Below are positions 46,721-58,740 of a stretch of 64,000 bases of DNA, piece after piece. The position numbers and the translations under genes were made by a program. The stretch's first letter is position 1. Each line of letters starts with the position of its first letter. The stretch is from Thamnaconus septentrionalis (lineage: Eukaryota; Chordata; Actinopteri; Tetraodontiformes; Monacanthidae): the NCBI GenBank assembly GCA_009823395.1, contig CM020508.1, positions 2,299,015-2,363,014 of the forward strand, written 5' to 3'. The notes under the pieces are model-generated. The model was not told the origin of the DNA. It ran no database searches and saw only the letters and a list, made by a program, of their open reading frames with translations.

Positions 46721-46992
46721 ATGCGAGGGCGTCTGTCTTCAGCCGGGATTAGGGCGCATTAGAGGCGTGCTGCTGGAGGAGAGCAACAGCAAAGCAGCGA
46801 GGGAGCGTCGCTGTTTGTTGTGTGTTTTGAGCCGAGAGAAGAAAAAAAAGGGTCTTTCTGCGCTTTTCATCCGTCCGAAACCAAAGACGCCTGTGTTTGA
46901 AACAATAGAGGCTTTATTTCCCCTCTGAGGGCAGATTCAAAGATTCTGAGGGGAGAAAATATGAAATCCACACCATTTGGGATGAAAAACGT

Positions 46993-46993
46993 C

Positions 46994-47039
<46 letters not shown>

Positions 47040-47041
47040 CA

Positions 47042-47091
<50 letters not shown>

Positions 47092-47092
47092 T
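46993..47092 (+). repeat. (TTA)n microsatellite, ~33 units
   Basis: TTA repeat with one interruption (atcattgtt) near 47,038. Confidence 0.95.
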
Positions 47093-47539
47093 TGTGGAGT
47101 TAACCAAGCCAGATGTTTGACTTTGTAAATAAAGTTTTACTATTATAATGATGTAATTGCTCCATGGTCTGACTATTACGCTGGTATGAAATAAAGCTTT
47201 ATACAACTAATATTGGGTATTATTTTCTTGTTTTTAAAATTGTATTTATTTATTTATGCTAATTTATCAAACATTTCCAGCAAAAACAGGAAAAACATAT
47301 TCATTAATTTATTTATTTATTTATCCCAGCAAACTGAAAACTATTAGCAGAGTTAGCTCGTGTCCGAAACCAAATACCTCCAAAGAGCTACAACTACTTG
47401 AAAAAAAAATACATGTCAACACACGGGACGATTAGCTCGGCTAATAATCTATAATCCAGGAATTCGCGGCCCCGCGGTGGAAAGAAGAAAGGTCTCCGCT
47501 GACACTCGGTCGCCGCTAATTAAGGCAGCAGCCGCTTTG

Positions 47540-47795
47540 CCGGCGCCGCTGCTCGGACATGTGGAGCCCTAACACCTCCGGATTACACACAGGAAATGAC
47601 ATTTCTATAGCTTAGCCTCCTGACCACCTGGACTAGCAGCTATTAAACGCATATCTGCCGCCACTTAGTGTAAGTGGGAGCCGCCGCTTATTAAGTTCTG
47701 TCGCGCTCTAAGTCGCTGTCCGGCCCGGCCTGCCACGGAAGATAAATGGAGGGCGGCTGGATTTGTGCTGGACTAAGACCCGGTTATCAGCTCCT
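47540..47795. other. Candidate conserved non-coding element
   Basis: Contains CTATTAAACGCATATCTGCC, GCTTATTAAGTTC and AAGATAAATGG, and ends at a GCC/ACC repeat. Confidence 0.4.
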
Positions 47796-47964
47796 CTGTG
47801 TTAACACACCACCGCCACCGCCACCGCCGCCGCCGCTGACACCATCGCCATCACCGGCGTGCAAAGACGGACAATATGTTGGAATTTCCTGCTGCCTGTG
47901 TTTTCAGATGGATTCTAGGTCCTCCACAAATCCAGAGTAGAAACAATCAGCGGTCTGTGGTTAC

Positions 47965-47995
<31 letters not shown>

Positions 47996-48644
47996 AGTCT
48001 GCTTACTTTCAACACGTTAAAAATGAAATAGACCATCATTTAAAATTATGGAATTGAAGAGAATCAAGGATGAAAATATTTTGGCCGGAGGAATTTTACT
48101 GATGGACGTGCTTCCATCCACTCAACCCTAATATGGTGAGAAAAATGTTTCCCCCCTCTATCACATTTGAAGCAGACCGCTCAGATTTGATTTAGCTTAT
48201 TAGCATCTCAGAGCTAGCCGCCGGTGCCTGGACAGACACCCGGACACCACATCACCACCAACATCATCCCAGTGTTTTACACATCAAACATCCACACGCC
48301 TGCAGCATCCATACGGACGTCCTCAGCAGCTGCTTTTGCTCCTCTTGCTCAGTTTCTGTCTTTTTAATAAGATGCAGTTGCTTCCTACTTTCGGCACCAC
48401 TGAACTTCTCTTGAAATTGTAACAGCAGCTGTTAACCACTCCGGATGTGATATTTCCCGGATGTGCAACACTTCTGAAACCAAAGGTTGGAACAGTAGAA
48501 GTCTGGTCACAGAGTTTTTCCCTTTTGCTAACTGACGTCCTTCTGCTGGCTGACCGGCACCACCTGGACACATTAGCCTCATCCACCTGAAGAAGCTCAA
48601 CATCCGCAGAGTTTCCACAGCAGCAGCAGCAGCAGCAGCTTCGG

Positions 48645-49150
48645 ATCAATGATATTTATTTCAGCTGTCAGTGGGGTTTTCATCTGGTGATAAACACCCG
48701 GGAGGAGCATCAATCTTTGTTTATTCTCTGCAGACATTTATCAGAAAATTTGGCTTCCAAAATCAATTAAATCTCTTTCAGCGGCCGGCTGAGATGGACG
48801 ATAAGCCGGTGAAAGCGGCACAAAGCGTTGCGTGCCGAGCTCCTTTGATCGGCCCGTTCATTGCGCCTTCACTCACTTTGCTGGCTTTTAGGACAAAATA
48901 CTCAAGGTCCCTCTATTATGGGCCATCATATTGGGGGTTTTTGTCCGGTACAACAACAACGTCCGCCAACATTCTTCCTCCGGGAGATTAAAAAAAAATG
49001 TGCGGCAGTTATTTAATTTCAAATTCATCAGCGATAAATTCATTATGGAGGTGCCGGACCCTCTTTTTATTCAACCTGTGAACTCCTGTTCCTCCTGAAT
49101 GCGACTTAATGTACAGTATTGGCGGTGAAAACGCTGAATGTCGTCGGAAA
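48645..49150. other. Strong candidate conserved non-coding block (~500 bp)
   Basis: Long repeat-free interval with ATGATATTTATTTCAG, CAATCTTTGTTTATTC (SOX/forkhead-like), CAATTAAATCTC, CCTTTGATCGG (TCF/LEF-like) and CAGCGATAAATTCATTATGG. A 106-residue plus-strand frame (48,671-48,991) crosses it but shows no recognisable domain, so I do not annotate a gene. Confidence 0.45.
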
Positions 49151-49518
49151 TACTTGTAGCTGATCCTGGTGGAAGGCTGCACGAAAGTGCTTCTGTTATC
49201 CAGCTCTTTGGGCAGGATGACAAAACTTTGCAATTAAGGTTCGTCGCTCACAGTGAAAGACATGTCAAAGTGATTTATAGAATTTTTTTAGCTGAAGGGA
49301 ATCTGAGGACTGTGATTTATGCTGTTTGTTACCAGTTTACAAAGTCGTTAACACCCTTTACTTAATGCCTCTGAGTGTTTCTGTTTCGGAAATTTTATTT
49401 TGAAAATATCATCAAAACTTTTGTCGCAAAATTGTTTATTTATTTATTTTTTTAGGTCATTCCACGCCCTGAAAGCCACCTGATTCTTTAGGTTCGTGTT
49501 TCCACCTGCTGCCTGGAC

Positions 49519-49552
49519 ACAGCAGCAGCAGCAGCAGCAACAGCAACAGCAG
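49519..49552 (+). repeat. (CAG)n/(CAA) repeat
   Basis: About 11 units with CAA interruptions. A shorter pure CAG run lies at 48,621-48,640. Confidence 0.92.
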
Positions 49553-49809
49553 CTGGAGGCCTTCAAGGGCACAGAGTCGACTTCCTGGAGGCGCAGATCA
49601 GATTAGAGCATCTGAGAGGGCGCACAGAGCCGAGATTATTTCTGATCGATCAAATCATCGGCTACAGCCTTTCTTCAGCCTTTCTTTCATTCTTTCTTTC
49701 TTCAGTTGTAGGTTTTCCCAACACATTGCCAAACTACTGGAACTACAGTTTTAATGTCTCAGATGTCTCCATTGTTGCCAAAAATGCTACGATCGGTATC
49801 TCTGTAAAT

Positions 49810-49871
49810 CTCTTCTTCTTCTTCTTCTTCTTCTTCTTCTTCTTCTTCTTCTTCTTCTTCTTCTTCTTCTC
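49810..49871 (+). repeat. (TTC)n microsatellite, ~20 units
   Basis: Pure TTC run; purine/pyrimidine strand asymmetry is complete. Confidence 0.95.
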
Positions 49872-50624
49872 TGCCCTCAAAAATGCAGCGGCAGGGGAAG
49901 AAGAAAAAGAAGAAAACAGGAAGTAGCTGCTGGCTCCATTTTCTACAAAAAAAGTAGTTTAATTTCTCACTTCGATCTGCAAAAAAAACAGCCCGTCTGG
50001 AAATGTTTTAAAAAGTGGGAGTCAACTTGGGATTTGATGAATCTTCTGTCAATCAACGCCACAAATGGGCCAATCAGACGTCTCCTGTACAAGTCGAGCC
50101 AGGAGAAAAAGGCAGTGGTGTCCAGAAGGGTTTTCTTTCTCACGGCGTCCCCTCCATGCCGTTTTTAACCCGTCCTCTCCTGTTTTTCAGCCTGCGAGTG
50201 TTTTCACCCTGGAGACCCGACGAGCCGCCCGAGTCAATTTTTCTTATGCGACGTGACATCACTTCATATAAATAACGCGGAGCGTCGGCAGAATGTACGG
50301 AAGACTTGGCTTTTCAGGAAACACTCGGTCTTCAAAGAACATTTCACTAAAAGGTCCTGACAGGTTAAGAGCAGCCGGCAGCAGCTGCTGCTTCTTCCTG
50401 CTTCGGTCATAACGAAGAGGAAGCTGATTGGTTAGTCGGTGTTACAAGAGTAGTCGGGAGGAAAAAAGGCAATTGTACAGTGTTTCTTTTTCTTTTTCTT
50501 CCTGTTGTTGATAAATTGCAATAAATTCCAAAAATTTAAAAAAGAAATTTAACAGATAAAACAAAGCTTCAAATCCATAGAGTGATTTTTTGCAACACAT
50601 TGTAATTTTTCAGGTTAATCCAAG

Positions 50625-50945
50625 ACTTTCCCCCTCTAATTTATTCATTTCAAACGGCCGTAATGACCCTTTAATAGCCGACAGTCTTTAGGTTAAGGCA
50701 CATTAGAGCCGCCCAGTGGGCGTCGGCCTGCCGGTGTCGCTTAGTCAAGCCACGGTGGCAGCGTCGCTGTGACAGATGCCGGCACCGCCCCCTCTTCAGA
50801 GCCAATCAGGACAGATCTGCTGATAACCTCTCCCAGTGTTTATCTGCGCTGACGGATGGCCGGCCATCACTTAGAACTGCGCTGATGACGCAGTAATGAA
50901 TCAGCCGGCAGCATTAATCAGCTGTCGGCCGCAGACGGACGGAGA
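50625..50945. other. Candidate conserved non-coding element
   Basis: Contains CTAATTTATTCATTTC, CGTAATGACCCTTTAATAGC, GCAGTAATGAATCAGCC and GCATTAATCAGCTG (TAAT cores in pairs), plus one CCAATCAGG. Confidence 0.42.
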
Positions 50946-51798
50946 CGCTGCGCCGATGATCAAGTGGCAACAATTTGGCGGCGGCGGCGGCGGCGGCGGT
51001 GGTGAGGGAGGGGCGGAGGGCGGGGGGCGGAAGAGGGGGGAAGCACGTGCATTGCGGCTGTAGTGAGTAATCGGGGAAGATATTAATATTGTCCTCCGCC
51101 GTCGCCACCCCGCCGGCTCTCCGGCCTCTAGCAGGACGAACCCATGTGACTGAGCGGCGGCGGCGAGGGTTCGCAAGCCCCGCCCACTACAGCACACAAG
51201 GCTCTGGCTCCGCCCCCCCCTCCCCTCCTGCCCTCCCTCCACTCCCCGCCACCTCAAAATCTGAACTGTGAGCCGAGCAAAATCCCTCCCTCCACCAGCA
51301 GGCTGGTTGAGTCCCAGTGGCGGAGCTCCATCTGGAGGCCCATCCTGACCGGATCGGCACCTGCCTGGAATTCAATGGCAGTGGCGTGGTCACATGACAC
51401 AACTGCAGCGTCCTGTGCTAAAGCTCTTAATGGCCTCAAATCAACTCAACGATCCAATGTTTTTCTTTTTCCAAGTCCTGAGGTCAAAAGGTCAAAACGT
51501 TAATTTTTTAAATCTGGGTCAAACTTATTTTTCGTGAATGGCTTTAAACACCATAGTCAGACATTTTTTTCTTGTGTTTCGTGCACTTTTTTTTTTTTTT
51601 TTTTAAATTAGATTTCAGTACAGTGTTTTGCACTTGTGTTATTATCTTAACTGCATTGTTTGTGGCTTTGTTGTTGTACAAACATTGCAATAAATGAGTG
51701 ATCACATGGTGCATCGTGGTGCTGTCACAGCAGGAAATTCTGACATAGTTGCCTCCTTGTTAACTGGTGATGAGGGCAAAAAACCCTCAGTTTTCTCC

Positions 51799-51858
51799 GT
51801 GCACCAGTCTGCCGTGCACCAGCCTGCCGTGCACCAGCCTGCCGTGCACCAGCCGGCC
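51799..51858 (+). repeat. 15-bp minisatellite, 4 units
   Basis: Units GTGCACCAGYCTGCC start at 51,799, 51,814, 51,829 and 51,844, differing at one or two positions. The period is a multiple of three, so an 88-residue open frame (51,694-51,960) reads VHQPA repeats. I found no support for that frame being a gene. Confidence 0.92.
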
Positions 51859-52159
51859 GACCTGCTGGCCGATGCTGGTTCGAGGAAAACAGGAAGCCGC
51901 CGTCTCAGCGGCTTCCTGTTCCTGTTGACCCCTCTGCTAAACCTCCCCGACGGCACTTGAGCCGCAATTTACACCCGCCCTCCCCTCCCAGCCCCGCCCC
52001 CACCCAGCCCTCCGGTCCGGGTCTTTTATTTACTCATTAAGCTACACAGGAAGTAGCGTGTCGACGCTCCTGCCGAAATGTGTGCAACGCCGAGCGGGGA
52101 GGAGGAAGAGGAGGAGGGGAGGAGAAAAAAAGAGAAAAGAAGAAGAAGAAGAAGGGATA

Positions 52160-52495
52160 ATATATATATTTTTGTATTTGTCATTTCCTTTCTATCTCCC
52201 ATATGACTTCTTAATCCATCTGAATGCATAGAAGATAATGTTTTGGGCGAAATAACATAAGAGGAGAGATAGACTCCCAAGGACCAATATCTTTATTGCT
52301 CGGAGGATAAACGGATTATGTCAGCCATTTTCTGCTGCTGACAGCTTTTCTTATTAACCGATTTTATTTTTAATCTGCCGGGGAAGAAATGCGGTTTTAT
52401 GTCACAATAAAACGCTGGTCACATCTAATGCTGCCCTCAAACAAACAGATTTCTTAAAGGCTCGCTGGGAAATTCGAAATAACTTTAAAGAGGTT
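52160..52495. other. Strong candidate conserved non-coding element
   Basis: Over 300 bp repeat-free: ATATGACTTCTTAATCC, GAAGATAATGTTTTGG, GACCAATATCTTTATTGC (CCAAT plus ATTG), CTTATTAACCGATTTT and CACAATAAAACGCTGG. Confidence 0.45.
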
Positions 52496-52563
52496 TTTTT
52501 CTTTTCTATTTTATTTATTTATTTATTTCATCCATGGGGGGGTGCAGGGAGAAAGGGAGGAGG

Positions 52564-52564
<1 letters not shown>

Positions 52565-52599
<35 letters not shown>

Positions 52600-52629
52600 T
52601 TGTGTGTGCGCGCGGGTGTGTGTGTGTAT
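52565..52629 (+). repeat. (TG)n with CG-rich interruption
   Basis: TG units with a GCGCGCG insert near 52,608. Confidence 0.92.
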
Positions 52630-53559
52630 GAAGGGAAGGGGGGGTCTACATTCACAAGACGGCTTTTTAAAGTCCTTCACAGTTGTTTTCTCCATTTATT
52701 ATTTATTTCTATATTTTTCACTGATCTGCATAGAATGAAAAAACATAAAACGGTCAAAATAGTGTGTGTGTGTGTGTGTGTTTTCAAGCCTGTCGTGTCC
52801 ATTGTGGCATCTTTGCATTCGGATGATGTGCAACACAAGAGACGCATTTTTTTCAACACGGCTGTGACCAGAGGGCAGCGGGTCAGTGTTGACTCCGCCC
52901 ACCTGGTGCCGCCTTGTTTAGCCAAAGTAGAACCGAATAGGAAAAAAAAAAAGCCATAGCTTTTAGCGGGCGGCAGCAAACAGCGGGCTAACTGCGCTGA
53001 CCCTGCTGGTTTTTCTGGGACCTTTGAGTGAATGAATTCCTCCTCAGTTTTTATTTGGCGCTCAGGTGCAGCCAGTCGCTGCTCTTCACTCGAGTGTGTG
53101 CAGGAGATTTTTTGAGGTGGGGGGCGAGGGGGTTTGAAAAACGAAAGCATTTTGACCAGATTATCATGGCGGGGGGGGAGGGGGGTGGGTCTGGGGATGC
53201 ACCCCGGTGCCAGGCAGCTATCATTAACCCCCGGGGGCTTTAGCGCTGGCTGCTCTCTCATTTCATGCTCCTGATCTGAGGGTGTGAATTAGCCATCGGC
53301 CCCCGGGGGCCCCAGCCAGCCAGCTAGCCAGCCAGGCAGGCAGCTCACCGGCTGGACAACATGAAAGCAACACACAGAGCCGCATAAAGAATCCTCTCAA
53401 AGCCTCCCAACCCCACCCACACCTTCCACCGGAGGGCAGCGGTGGAGAGAGGGGGCGGGGGGGCCCGAGGAGGCTGTAACGGACCAGCGGTGGGACGGTT
53501 TGGGCTCAATTAGAGGAAGAACAGTGAGCAAAGTCTGTCCATCATCACTCATCAGTGTT

Positions 53560-54460
53560 TTTTTGCTTTTAAGTTGAATTTAAAGGAATTTTAGTACAAA
53601 TTTTTTTTAAAAATTTTTTTTTTGCATTGCAACTGGTTTCCAAACTTACAAAACACCTTCTCCTCATCACAGTGGAAATATTTCACACATCCATCTTGGT
53701 GAGTGCTCGCCGAAGACGTTCGGAAAGGGGGAGGAGTTTCTAAGGATTGTGATTCTCAAATTGAACTAATCACATGTTTAGTAGTCGCTGCAGCAAGAAA
53801 ACGAGGCTTCCCATTGGTGCCACAGACAAGCAGTGAAACTGAGCCATGATTTCTTTTTCTCTAGCATCTACGCAGCCACAGTCAGTCTTTGCAAGCTAAC
53901 AGTAGCTAATAAAAAACAATACACTGGCCATGACTGCACCTATTTCTCCCCATGAAAACACAAATTTGCCGGCTGTTTATATTCTTTCGTTTATCAATTT
54001 CCAACAGTTGTTTGGGCCATCAGGAATTCTGGAACGCTTCATACAGGCTAATACTATTAGCGGTAGCTAGGCTTGAGTTCATTTTGTGTTTTCCTCTTTG
54101 TCTCCCTGTGGCGCTTTATAACGGCGACCTGCGTCGGTTACTTCCAAGTTTACCTCACAGGTAAAAAACCAAAAAAACAAAACTGATTTGTTACACAACA
54201 CAAAGACTGGCTGAAAAAAAAAAACACTTCCTGTTGGAGCTCAGCAAGACGGATGAACACCTTACTTCACCTCAACCTGTGTGGCCATAATGCAAAACTA
54301 AATACTGTATGCTTATATGTTTATATCCCCCCTCCCTGGAAAATATGTTGCAGTTTTTTTTTTTTTTTTTAATGGATTTGGTTTGCGTGCACTGTACCAG
54401 CTGATGGAATAACAACACTGAGCATTCACTGAGGGATGATTGAGCTCAATCCTGCACCCA
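53560..54460. other. No gene seen
   Basis: Unique DNA with T- and A-runs; one CCATTGGTG word near 53,813. Nothing recognised. Confidence 0.45.
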
Positions 54461-54462
54461 CC

Positions 54463-54490
54463 GTGTGTGTGTGTGTGTGTGTGTGTGTGT
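54463..54490 (+). repeat. (TG)n microsatellite
   Basis: 14 units. Confidence 0.93.
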
Positions 54491-54679
54491 CTTACTGGCT
54501 TTGGTGCAGATATGGAGTCACACACACACCGGAATCGAGTTGCATGTCATTACGGGACCCAGATTCCTCCCAAACGGCCGTGACTCCTCGCTGACACTGT
54601 GTCGTCGCTCTGCGAGAAGCAGAAAAATTGACTCCTGTTTCAATGTTTGCAGGAAAAATCTTGCAAGTTTATGGAGGTG

Positions 54680-55500
54680 AGAAAGAAAAACGAAACACAG
54701 ACGAGGCAGAGTTTGTGAACAGGAAGCCGGTTAATTTCTTTTCCCCCTTCAGCTCCTCTTGACGTTTGTCGCAGATTCTCATCACAAAGAACAGCGGAAT
54801 AACGACACTAACAGTGTAATATTTCTTTTGTATCAGATGATCTCATCTAATTTATTTTGCCATTTGATGTCATTTGCCTGAAGTCGCTCAGCGGCGGTGA
54901 AGTAAAACATCGAGTGGATGTAAGAATCTAGCAGCGATGGACGGAAACGGATTTCGAGGGAAATCTGCTTTAAATCATGGAAAATAAAAAGTTGTAATGG
55001 AAATAATGCATTTGTAGTTCTGTTCCAGAACTGGTATTGATTTTTTGAATTTTATTTAACCAGGAACGTCCCATTGGGATTAAGAACATCTTTTCCAAGG
55101 GAGACCTGGCCAAGATTGACCAGCTATTGACACTGGTAGGCAATGTAAGAACATTATTTTTATACGACACTGAGCCAGACAAGTGAGTCTGAATTAAAAC
55201 TGACTGAACTCAAACTGGACCTGTTTCTGTCCAACAAAGCAGCAGGTTTGTGTCTGATTTCAAGGGTTTGGAGAAAATAAAACAAAATGTTTTGTCAGTT
55301 CAGGGCTGAGAAACAAACAAACATCCATTGGGACACTGGATTGGGTGGAATTAGTGGGAAAAAATATCATTGGAATAAATTCATAATCAGAACTTTGTGT
55401 TGCATCTTCAGCTGCTTTGGCACATTTCCTCTCCTCCGCTGTGTTGATTCAGAAGATGGGAGTCTCAGCAGAGGCAACACTGACTGATTCTTCCCGCTAT
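54680..55500. other. No gene seen
   Basis: AT-rich unique sequence. The phrase tttatttaaccaggaacgtc then ccattgggattaagaac (about 55,050-55,085) resembles a known fish interspersed-repeat fragment, but I could not define its ends. Confidence 0.4.
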
Positions 55501-55559
55501 CACCAATAACAACCCCCCCCGCTTCCCCCTCTCCAAACCCTCACCCCCTGCCACCTCCC

Positions 55560-55925
55560 CTCCCCCCCGACTTCCACATGTTTGCATATCATTTGTGTTT
55601 TTAATTGGCAAACTTTGATTAAAACCAGCCCCTAGTGCTGCTCGGCATTAGCCGCCGCCATATGTTGAACTTGCGCGCAGATTTTTCCATTTCCATAATC
55701 ATCTCGTCCGTATCGGGGCGCTCGGCTTTGATTGCCTGATCTGCCACAAAGTTAAACGCCGCCGCTGTCGACTGCGACTCCTCCGGTTCATCGCTGTGAC
55801 CTTTAATCTGCCACTTACAGAACGGCGCCATCTATCATGCTTGTCACTTTGAGATTCTCTAATCTGCTCTGAAAAGTCTTTAGCACTGCGGCGGGATTAC
55901 CCGCTGATAATTAATCATATTCAAA
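55560..55925. other. Strong candidate conserved non-coding block
   Basis: Begins ATGTTTGCATATCATTTG (octamer-like), then GTTTTTAATTGGC, CCGCCATATGTTGAAC, ATCTATCATGCTTG and CGCTGATAATTAATCATATTC. A minus-strand frame of 70 codons (55,619-55,831) has unusually protein-like composition but no family I recognise and no splice context, so it is left uncalled. Confidence 0.45.
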
Positions 55926-56969
55926 CGCGTGAAAACAAATTTTGTTTACATGTTTTTTTCCCCTTTTGCGAGGGAGGAGCTACGAGCGGTGGCGGCGGCG
56001 GCGGCGGTTCACCTCCCGGGCCGAGACAAGGCAGTGGAGGACGATGTGCGGCTCCTTCAGTGTTTTTTCCATTCAAATCACATCTGCCCTGCATCATCGC
56101 GAGCGGCTCATCCGACCGCTTGCGTCACTCCTCCGTGCTAATAAACTCTCGCCGCGAGTGAGCGGCTCCTCGCCGCCGTCCTGACAGCAAACGGTGTCCT
56201 GCAGCGGCGCAGCAGAGACGGGCGGAGTTAATCTGCTTTATCGCCGCAGCAACAGGGGGGCCTCTTCCTGTTTGCTTCTTCTTCTTCTCTTCTTTTCGGG
56301 CTCGCGCGCGTCTCCGTTTGCAGATTTAGCGGCGACGAGTCAAATGTGAAATTTACGTTTTTGTGCGGTGGGACTAATCCCGGCCAGCTTTAGCAGTAAT
56401 TACACATCCGCCTTGATTTCCCCGCCCTGATTATCTCGCAGCGGCTAAAAAGGCCTGGACTGAAGCGCAGCGGCGTCGACAGACTGAATGTTTCAAGACG
56501 GATGTTCAGAAATAATAATAATAATGAAACATTGATCCTCGCTGCAGACGCACAGTCGACACACAGCTCCAACGCACTAACCACTGCTCAGGAATGACAC
56601 CTGTCATGTGACCCCCTCTGCACCAATAGGAAGCCTCGTACTGTTACCAACCGGCTCAGGTAGTGGAGGATGAATTTCATCGGCCTTCCATCCTTTGTTA
56701 ATGTTTTCTTTGGGCTCTGTGTCACACACGTGTCTCTCTGTGCCATTGTGGATATGTGATAGTAGTACTCCCCATGTATTGATACACACCTGTAGTATTA
56801 ATACTGTCCTGTAACACTATCTGATGCATTCAAATTCAGATCATTGCACCCGTAATCAGAGTCAGTGGCAAACAGACGACGGTCAGTCGACCGACACTGC
56901 TGCTGTTTTTACTGTGACAGACATCTTTGAAAAAAACAAAAAACACATCATCATTCTGCAGAGGGAGGC

Positions 56970-56981
56970 GAGAGAGAGAGA

Positions 56982-57023
<42 letters not shown>
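56970..57023 (+). repeat. (GA)n microsatellite
   Basis: About 26 units with one GGG interruption; upstream neighbour of the polypurine tract. Confidence 0.94.
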
Positions 57024-57027
<4 letters not shown>

Positions 57028-57089
57028 TTTCACTTTTCAATTACCACCATCTCCTTCACCTCTGTCATCCTCCTCTAGTTTTCAAGGAT

Positions 57090-57485
57090 AGCAGAGGAGA
57101 GGAAGGGGGGAGGGAGGGGAAGAGGGCGGATGGAGGAGAAGAGAGGGAGAAAGGGGTGAGAGGGGGAGCAAGGAGGAAGGAGGGAGGGAGGGAGGGAGGG
57201 AGAAAGGCGGTGAGACAGGAGGAGGGAGGCGGAGAGGAGGAACAAGGAGGAAGGAGGGAGTGAGAGGGAGGAGAAAGAAAAGGGAGAAAAGGGGTGAGAC
57301 ACAAAGGGGGAGGATGAGAGGGGAGGAGGGAGGAGAGGGTGAGGACGATGGAGGTGAGAGGAAGGAGGAGGGTGAGAGGGGAGAGAGAGAAAGAGAAGGG
57401 GGGAGGAGGGAGGAGAGAGGGGGCAGGGGGGTGGAGGGGGAGGAAGGTGAGGGAGAGAGACAGAGGCGGGGGGGGGGGGGGGGGC
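57090..57485 (+). repeat. ~400-bp polypurine (A/G) tract
   Basis: About 94% of bases are purine (roughly 25 pyrimidines in 396 bp, counted by eye), composed of GGA/GGGA/GAGA words. It follows a (GA)n tract (56,970-57,023) and precedes a (CT)n tract (57,512-57,538). Such tracts can form intramolecular triplexes. Translations of either strand give only Arg/Glu/Gly- or Pro/Ser/Leu-rich low-complexity sequence. Confidence 0.9.
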
Positions 57486-57507
57486 AGCCTGGAGGAGGCC
57501 TTTCAAC

Positions 57508-57538
<31 letters not shown>

Positions 57539-57594
57539 GCTCGTCCCGGCTGCCACTTCCTGCAGGAAACACAGAAGAGGAAGCAGAAGAAGAT

Positions 57595-57875
57595 TGAAAG
57601 CATTCAGGGGCCTTTCAGACAATGAAGAAAGGAGATCCTCAGAGCTTTATTAGATATGAAGATCTACAATAAAAATCAATTTCCAGACTCTTTATGCAGT
57701 TTAAATGACAAAGCCTCCGCCCACTCGGCCATTGTGCCGCCGGAAAGTAATTCTGCGGCGGCGGCGGCGGCGGCCGAGACAAGAGCGCCGTCTACTTTCT
57801 GACCCGCTGCCGCAGATCCTCCGCCGATAGCGAGCGGCCGAGATAATAGGAGGCACTTAATATCATCTGCGGAGG
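57595..57875. other. Candidate conserved non-coding element
   Basis: Contains GCTTTATTAGATATGAAG, AATAAAAATCAATTTCC and GGCACTTAATATCATC, split by a short (CGG)n run near 57,750-57,770. Confidence 0.4.
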
Positions 57876-58240
57876 GGAAGAGGAGGAGGAGGAGGAGGAG
57901 GAGGAGGAGGGGGGGGGGGAGAAAAAGTTATCTCATATCAGTGGCCAGATAGATGGTGGTGGGAGGGAGGGGGGGCGGCAGGGGGAGGTTCAAACGGCTT
58001 CCTGGGCAGAATACTAAACAGGCGGGGCTGACAGACAGCTGAGCCCCCCCCCCCCCAACCCCGCCATCCCCGACTCCCCGCCCCCTCCCCTCCCCCACTG
58101 CTGCCTCCCGGAGGTGCTGAAGAGCGGCTGAAGGCCTCACGCAACAGAGTCCCGTCATCAGAGGGACAGAAAATAGGCCCAGAATTATAAAAAAAAAAAA
58201 AAAGGATGGACAATCAAAACTAAAGTAAATGTCAAACAGC

Positions 58241-58290
58241 TGTTGTTGTTGTTGTTGTTGTGAAAAATCCCAACAACAACAACAACAACA
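58241..58290. repeat. Perfect 20-bp hairpin of (TGT)n/(ACA)n
   Basis: TGTTG-repeat arm 58,241-58,260 and CAACA-repeat arm 58,271-58,290 are exact reverse complements separated by the 10-nt loop TGAAAAATCC. A trinucleotide repeat and its complement arranged head to head is not what simple slippage yields. Confidence 0.93.
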
Positions 58291-58639
58291 GACGTCAGCT
58301 ATTATTCTGCTGCTGTGATGAACAAACACGAGGAGGCAAGAGATGAAAATAAAACACACAAAGCTATGCTTCATAAACTGGAAAGCAAAGAAGAAGACAG
58401 AGCGAACTCATGGGACTTTTTTTTGGAGCTATACAAGACAAACCAGAATCTGAATGCAAGACTTTATTTCTTTTATTTTTGGACCAGACTTCTGAATTTT
58501 TGGACTCATGTTTTTTTTATTTATTTATTTATTTATTTAGTAATAATAATACTACTACTACTACTACTACAACTACTAACAATAATAATAATAATAATAA
58601 TAATAATGATTTATTTATTCATCTTAATCTCTTGAGTTG

Positions 58640-58740
58640 TTTTATATTGTTATTTTTACCTGTGACTTTGAGCATCTGTAAAAGCGCTTTATAAATAAAA
58701 AGCATTATTTATGTATTTATTTATTTATTTATTTTTATGA
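58640..58740 (+). mobile_element. Possible LINE/SINE 3' tail followed by (TTTA)n
   Basis: The sequence gactttgagcatctgtaaaa then gcgctttataaataaa is followed by a TTTA/TTTATG repeat. Endings of the form AAGCGCTxTATAAATAAA plus a short tandem tail are typical of fish L2-type LINE or SINE 3' ends. No upstream body was recognised. Confidence 0.4.

Noticed and set aside
48671..48991. 106-codon plus-strand frame
   Set aside because: Lies in a CNE-like block, no known domain, no coding-style neighbours; conserved non-coding DNA is the simpler reading.
57075..57603. Two overlapping minus-strand frames of 165 and 173 codons
   Set aside because: Pro/Ser/Leu-only low complexity arising from the polypurine tract; different frames look alike.
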